From an uncultured Kouleothrix sp. (lineage in GTDB: Bacteria; Chloroflexota; Chloroflexia; Chloroflexales; Roseiflexaceae), in contig CALLYN010000755.1 in NCBI GenBank assembly GCA_937858455.1, positions 1 to 6,354 on the forward strand: a DNA stretch of 6,354 nt, in the 5' to 3' direction. The notes beneath the pieces are model-generated. The model was not told the origin of the DNA and did not search any database. It saw nothing but the letters and a program-made list of their open reading frames with translations. Made by a program: the position numbers and the translations under genes. Positions 6,032 through 6,354 of the stretch are shown one piece after another (the stretch's first letter is position 1; every line of letters starts with the position of its first letter).

Positions 6032-6048
6032 GGGCGGCTTTGCCGCCC
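6032..6048. repeat. Short GC hairpin with TTT loop
   Basis: GGGCGGC (6032-6038) pairs with GCCGCCC (6042-6048) around TTT. On the minus strand the T5 complementary to A6015-A6019 lies downstream of it, which roughly mirrors the arrangement of the hairpin at 5943 on the other side of the central inverted repeat. Confidence 0.55.
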
Positions 6049-6150
6049 CCGAACCCGCACCGCGTAGCTTGTGTAAATTATGAGCAGCACCGCTCTGCCG
6101 CAGCGGCCTGCGGGCGGGGCCGCAGCCAATTGCGCCAACAACACCTCACA

Positions 6151-6157
6151 GAGGAGG
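6151..6157 (+). promoter_or_regulatory. Strong ribosome-binding site of the aldehyde dehydrogenase gene
   Basis: GAGGAGG ends 4 bases before ATG 6162 and fixes the start. It is identical to the site ahead of the dihydropyrimidinase gene. Confidence 0.85.
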
Positions 6158-6161
6158 ACAA

Positions 6162-6354
6162 ATGAAAACATACCAAAACTATATTGGCGGCGAGTGGACC
6201 ACCTCGAGCTCGAAAAAGCGCGTGCCAAACATCAACCCGGCCGACACCCGCGACGTGCTGGGCGAGACGCCGATGTCGACGCGCGACGAGGCCGCGGCCG
6301 CATGCGCCGTCGCCGCCGAGGCGTTCCGCCAGTGGCGGCGCGTGCCGGCGCCCC
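6162..6354 (+). CDS. Aldehyde dehydrogenase family protein (3' partial)
   Basis: Only the first 64 codons are in the window. The start MKTYQNYIGGEWTTSSSKKR, then VPNINPADTRDVLGETPMST and EAAAACAVAAEAFRQWRRVPAP, is the standard N-terminus of NAD(P)-dependent aldehyde dehydrogenases: the YIGGEW strand, the N-P-A-D/N-T turn and the helix ending in W-R-x-x-P-A-P. The NAD-binding and catalytic Cys/Glu regions lie beyond the window, so the substrate cannot be read. In this cluster a malonate- or methylmalonate-semialdehyde-type substrate would follow from the aminotransferase; that is inference. A CoA-acylating (MmsA-like) or a simple acid-forming enzyme are both possible. A 374-base gap separates it from the aminotransferase, so it probably has its own promoter. 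Confidence 0.88.
   Translation, partial: MKTYQNYIGGEWTTSSSKKRVPNINPADTRDVLGETPMSTRDEAAAACAVAAEAFRQWRRVPAP

Larger units (their letters stand above)
5788..6161. other. 374-base non-coding stretch rich in palindromes
   Basis: I see no credible gene on either strand between the aminotransferase and the aldehyde dehydrogenase. The stretch holds, in order: a hairpin at 5802-5823; a segment around 5909-5924 (TACAGGAGTTACGCAG) resembling ends of some insertion elements, from memory; a 14-base palindrome at 5928-5941; hairpins at 5943-5966, 5973-6020 and 6032-6048; and a GC-rich potential stem GCGGCC/GGCCGC at 6103-6123. The last part, up to the ribosome-binding site at 6151, has no clear promoter; TAAATT at 6074-6079 is the only AT-rich -10 candidate and lacks a -35. 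Confidence 0.7.

Noticed and set aside
6061..6130. tRNA or other standard RNA gene in the GC-rich stretch before the aldehyde dehydrogenase
   Set aside because: No cloverleaf or conserved TTCGA-type loop could be built; only a single 6-bp stem is visible.
5824..6165. Plus- and minus-strand open frames in the 5788-6161 gap
   Set aside because: They run through several perfect inverted repeats, lack start signals and have no domain-like sequence; the stretch is better read as non-coding repeat DNA.

Overview
This is a high-GC bacterial window with every recognisable gene on the plus strand. The likely source is a member of the Chloroflexota, perhaps near Roseiflexus or Kouleothrix. The clues are the Pro/Ala/Thr/Glu-rich lipoprotein-type linker repeated ahead of a solute-binding domain, and intergenic elements built from heptanucleotide tandem repeats. 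The phylum assignment is an inference from style, not from a marker gene.

Layout: (1) 1-1044 is the 3' part of an NMT1/THI5-like ABC transporter substrate-binding protein whose start lies outside the window. (2) 1061-1127 is a near-perfect palindrome made of 7-base repeats. (3) 1139-2140 is a luciferase-like (LLM class) flavin/F420-type oxidoreductase, followed after 15 bases by (4) 2156-2692, a macrodomain (ADP-ribose deacetylase type) protein; these two look like one transcription unit. (5) 2709-2774 is a second, different heptamer-repeat hairpin ending next to a consensus TATAAT. (6) 2796-4196 is a complete dihydropyrimidinase/hydantoinase with all six metal-ligand positions intact. (7) 4197-4440 is a gap with two GC-rich hairpins. 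(8) 4441-5787 is a complete class III PLP aminotransferase. (9) 5788-6161 is a 374-base non-coding stretch with a cluster of palindromes, including a perfect 19-bp inverted repeat. (10) 6162-6354 is the first 64 codons of an aldehyde dehydrogenase that runs off the end.

Read together, the genes fit uptake and reductive breakdown of a pyrimidine or a related cyclic ureide. The binding protein would capture the substrate, the LLM enzyme could carry out a redox step on the ring, and dihydropyrimidinase opens the ring. The aminotransferase would turn the resulting beta-amino acid (beta-alanine or 3-aminoisobutyrate) into a semialdehyde, and the aldehyde dehydrogenase would oxidise that. No beta-ureidopropionase and no classical dihydropyrimidine dehydrogenase is visible here; they may lie outside the window. 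The most notable points are the LLM oxidoreductase and the macrodomain protein inside this catabolic cluster, and the two heptamer-repeat elements and the palindrome cluster between its genes.
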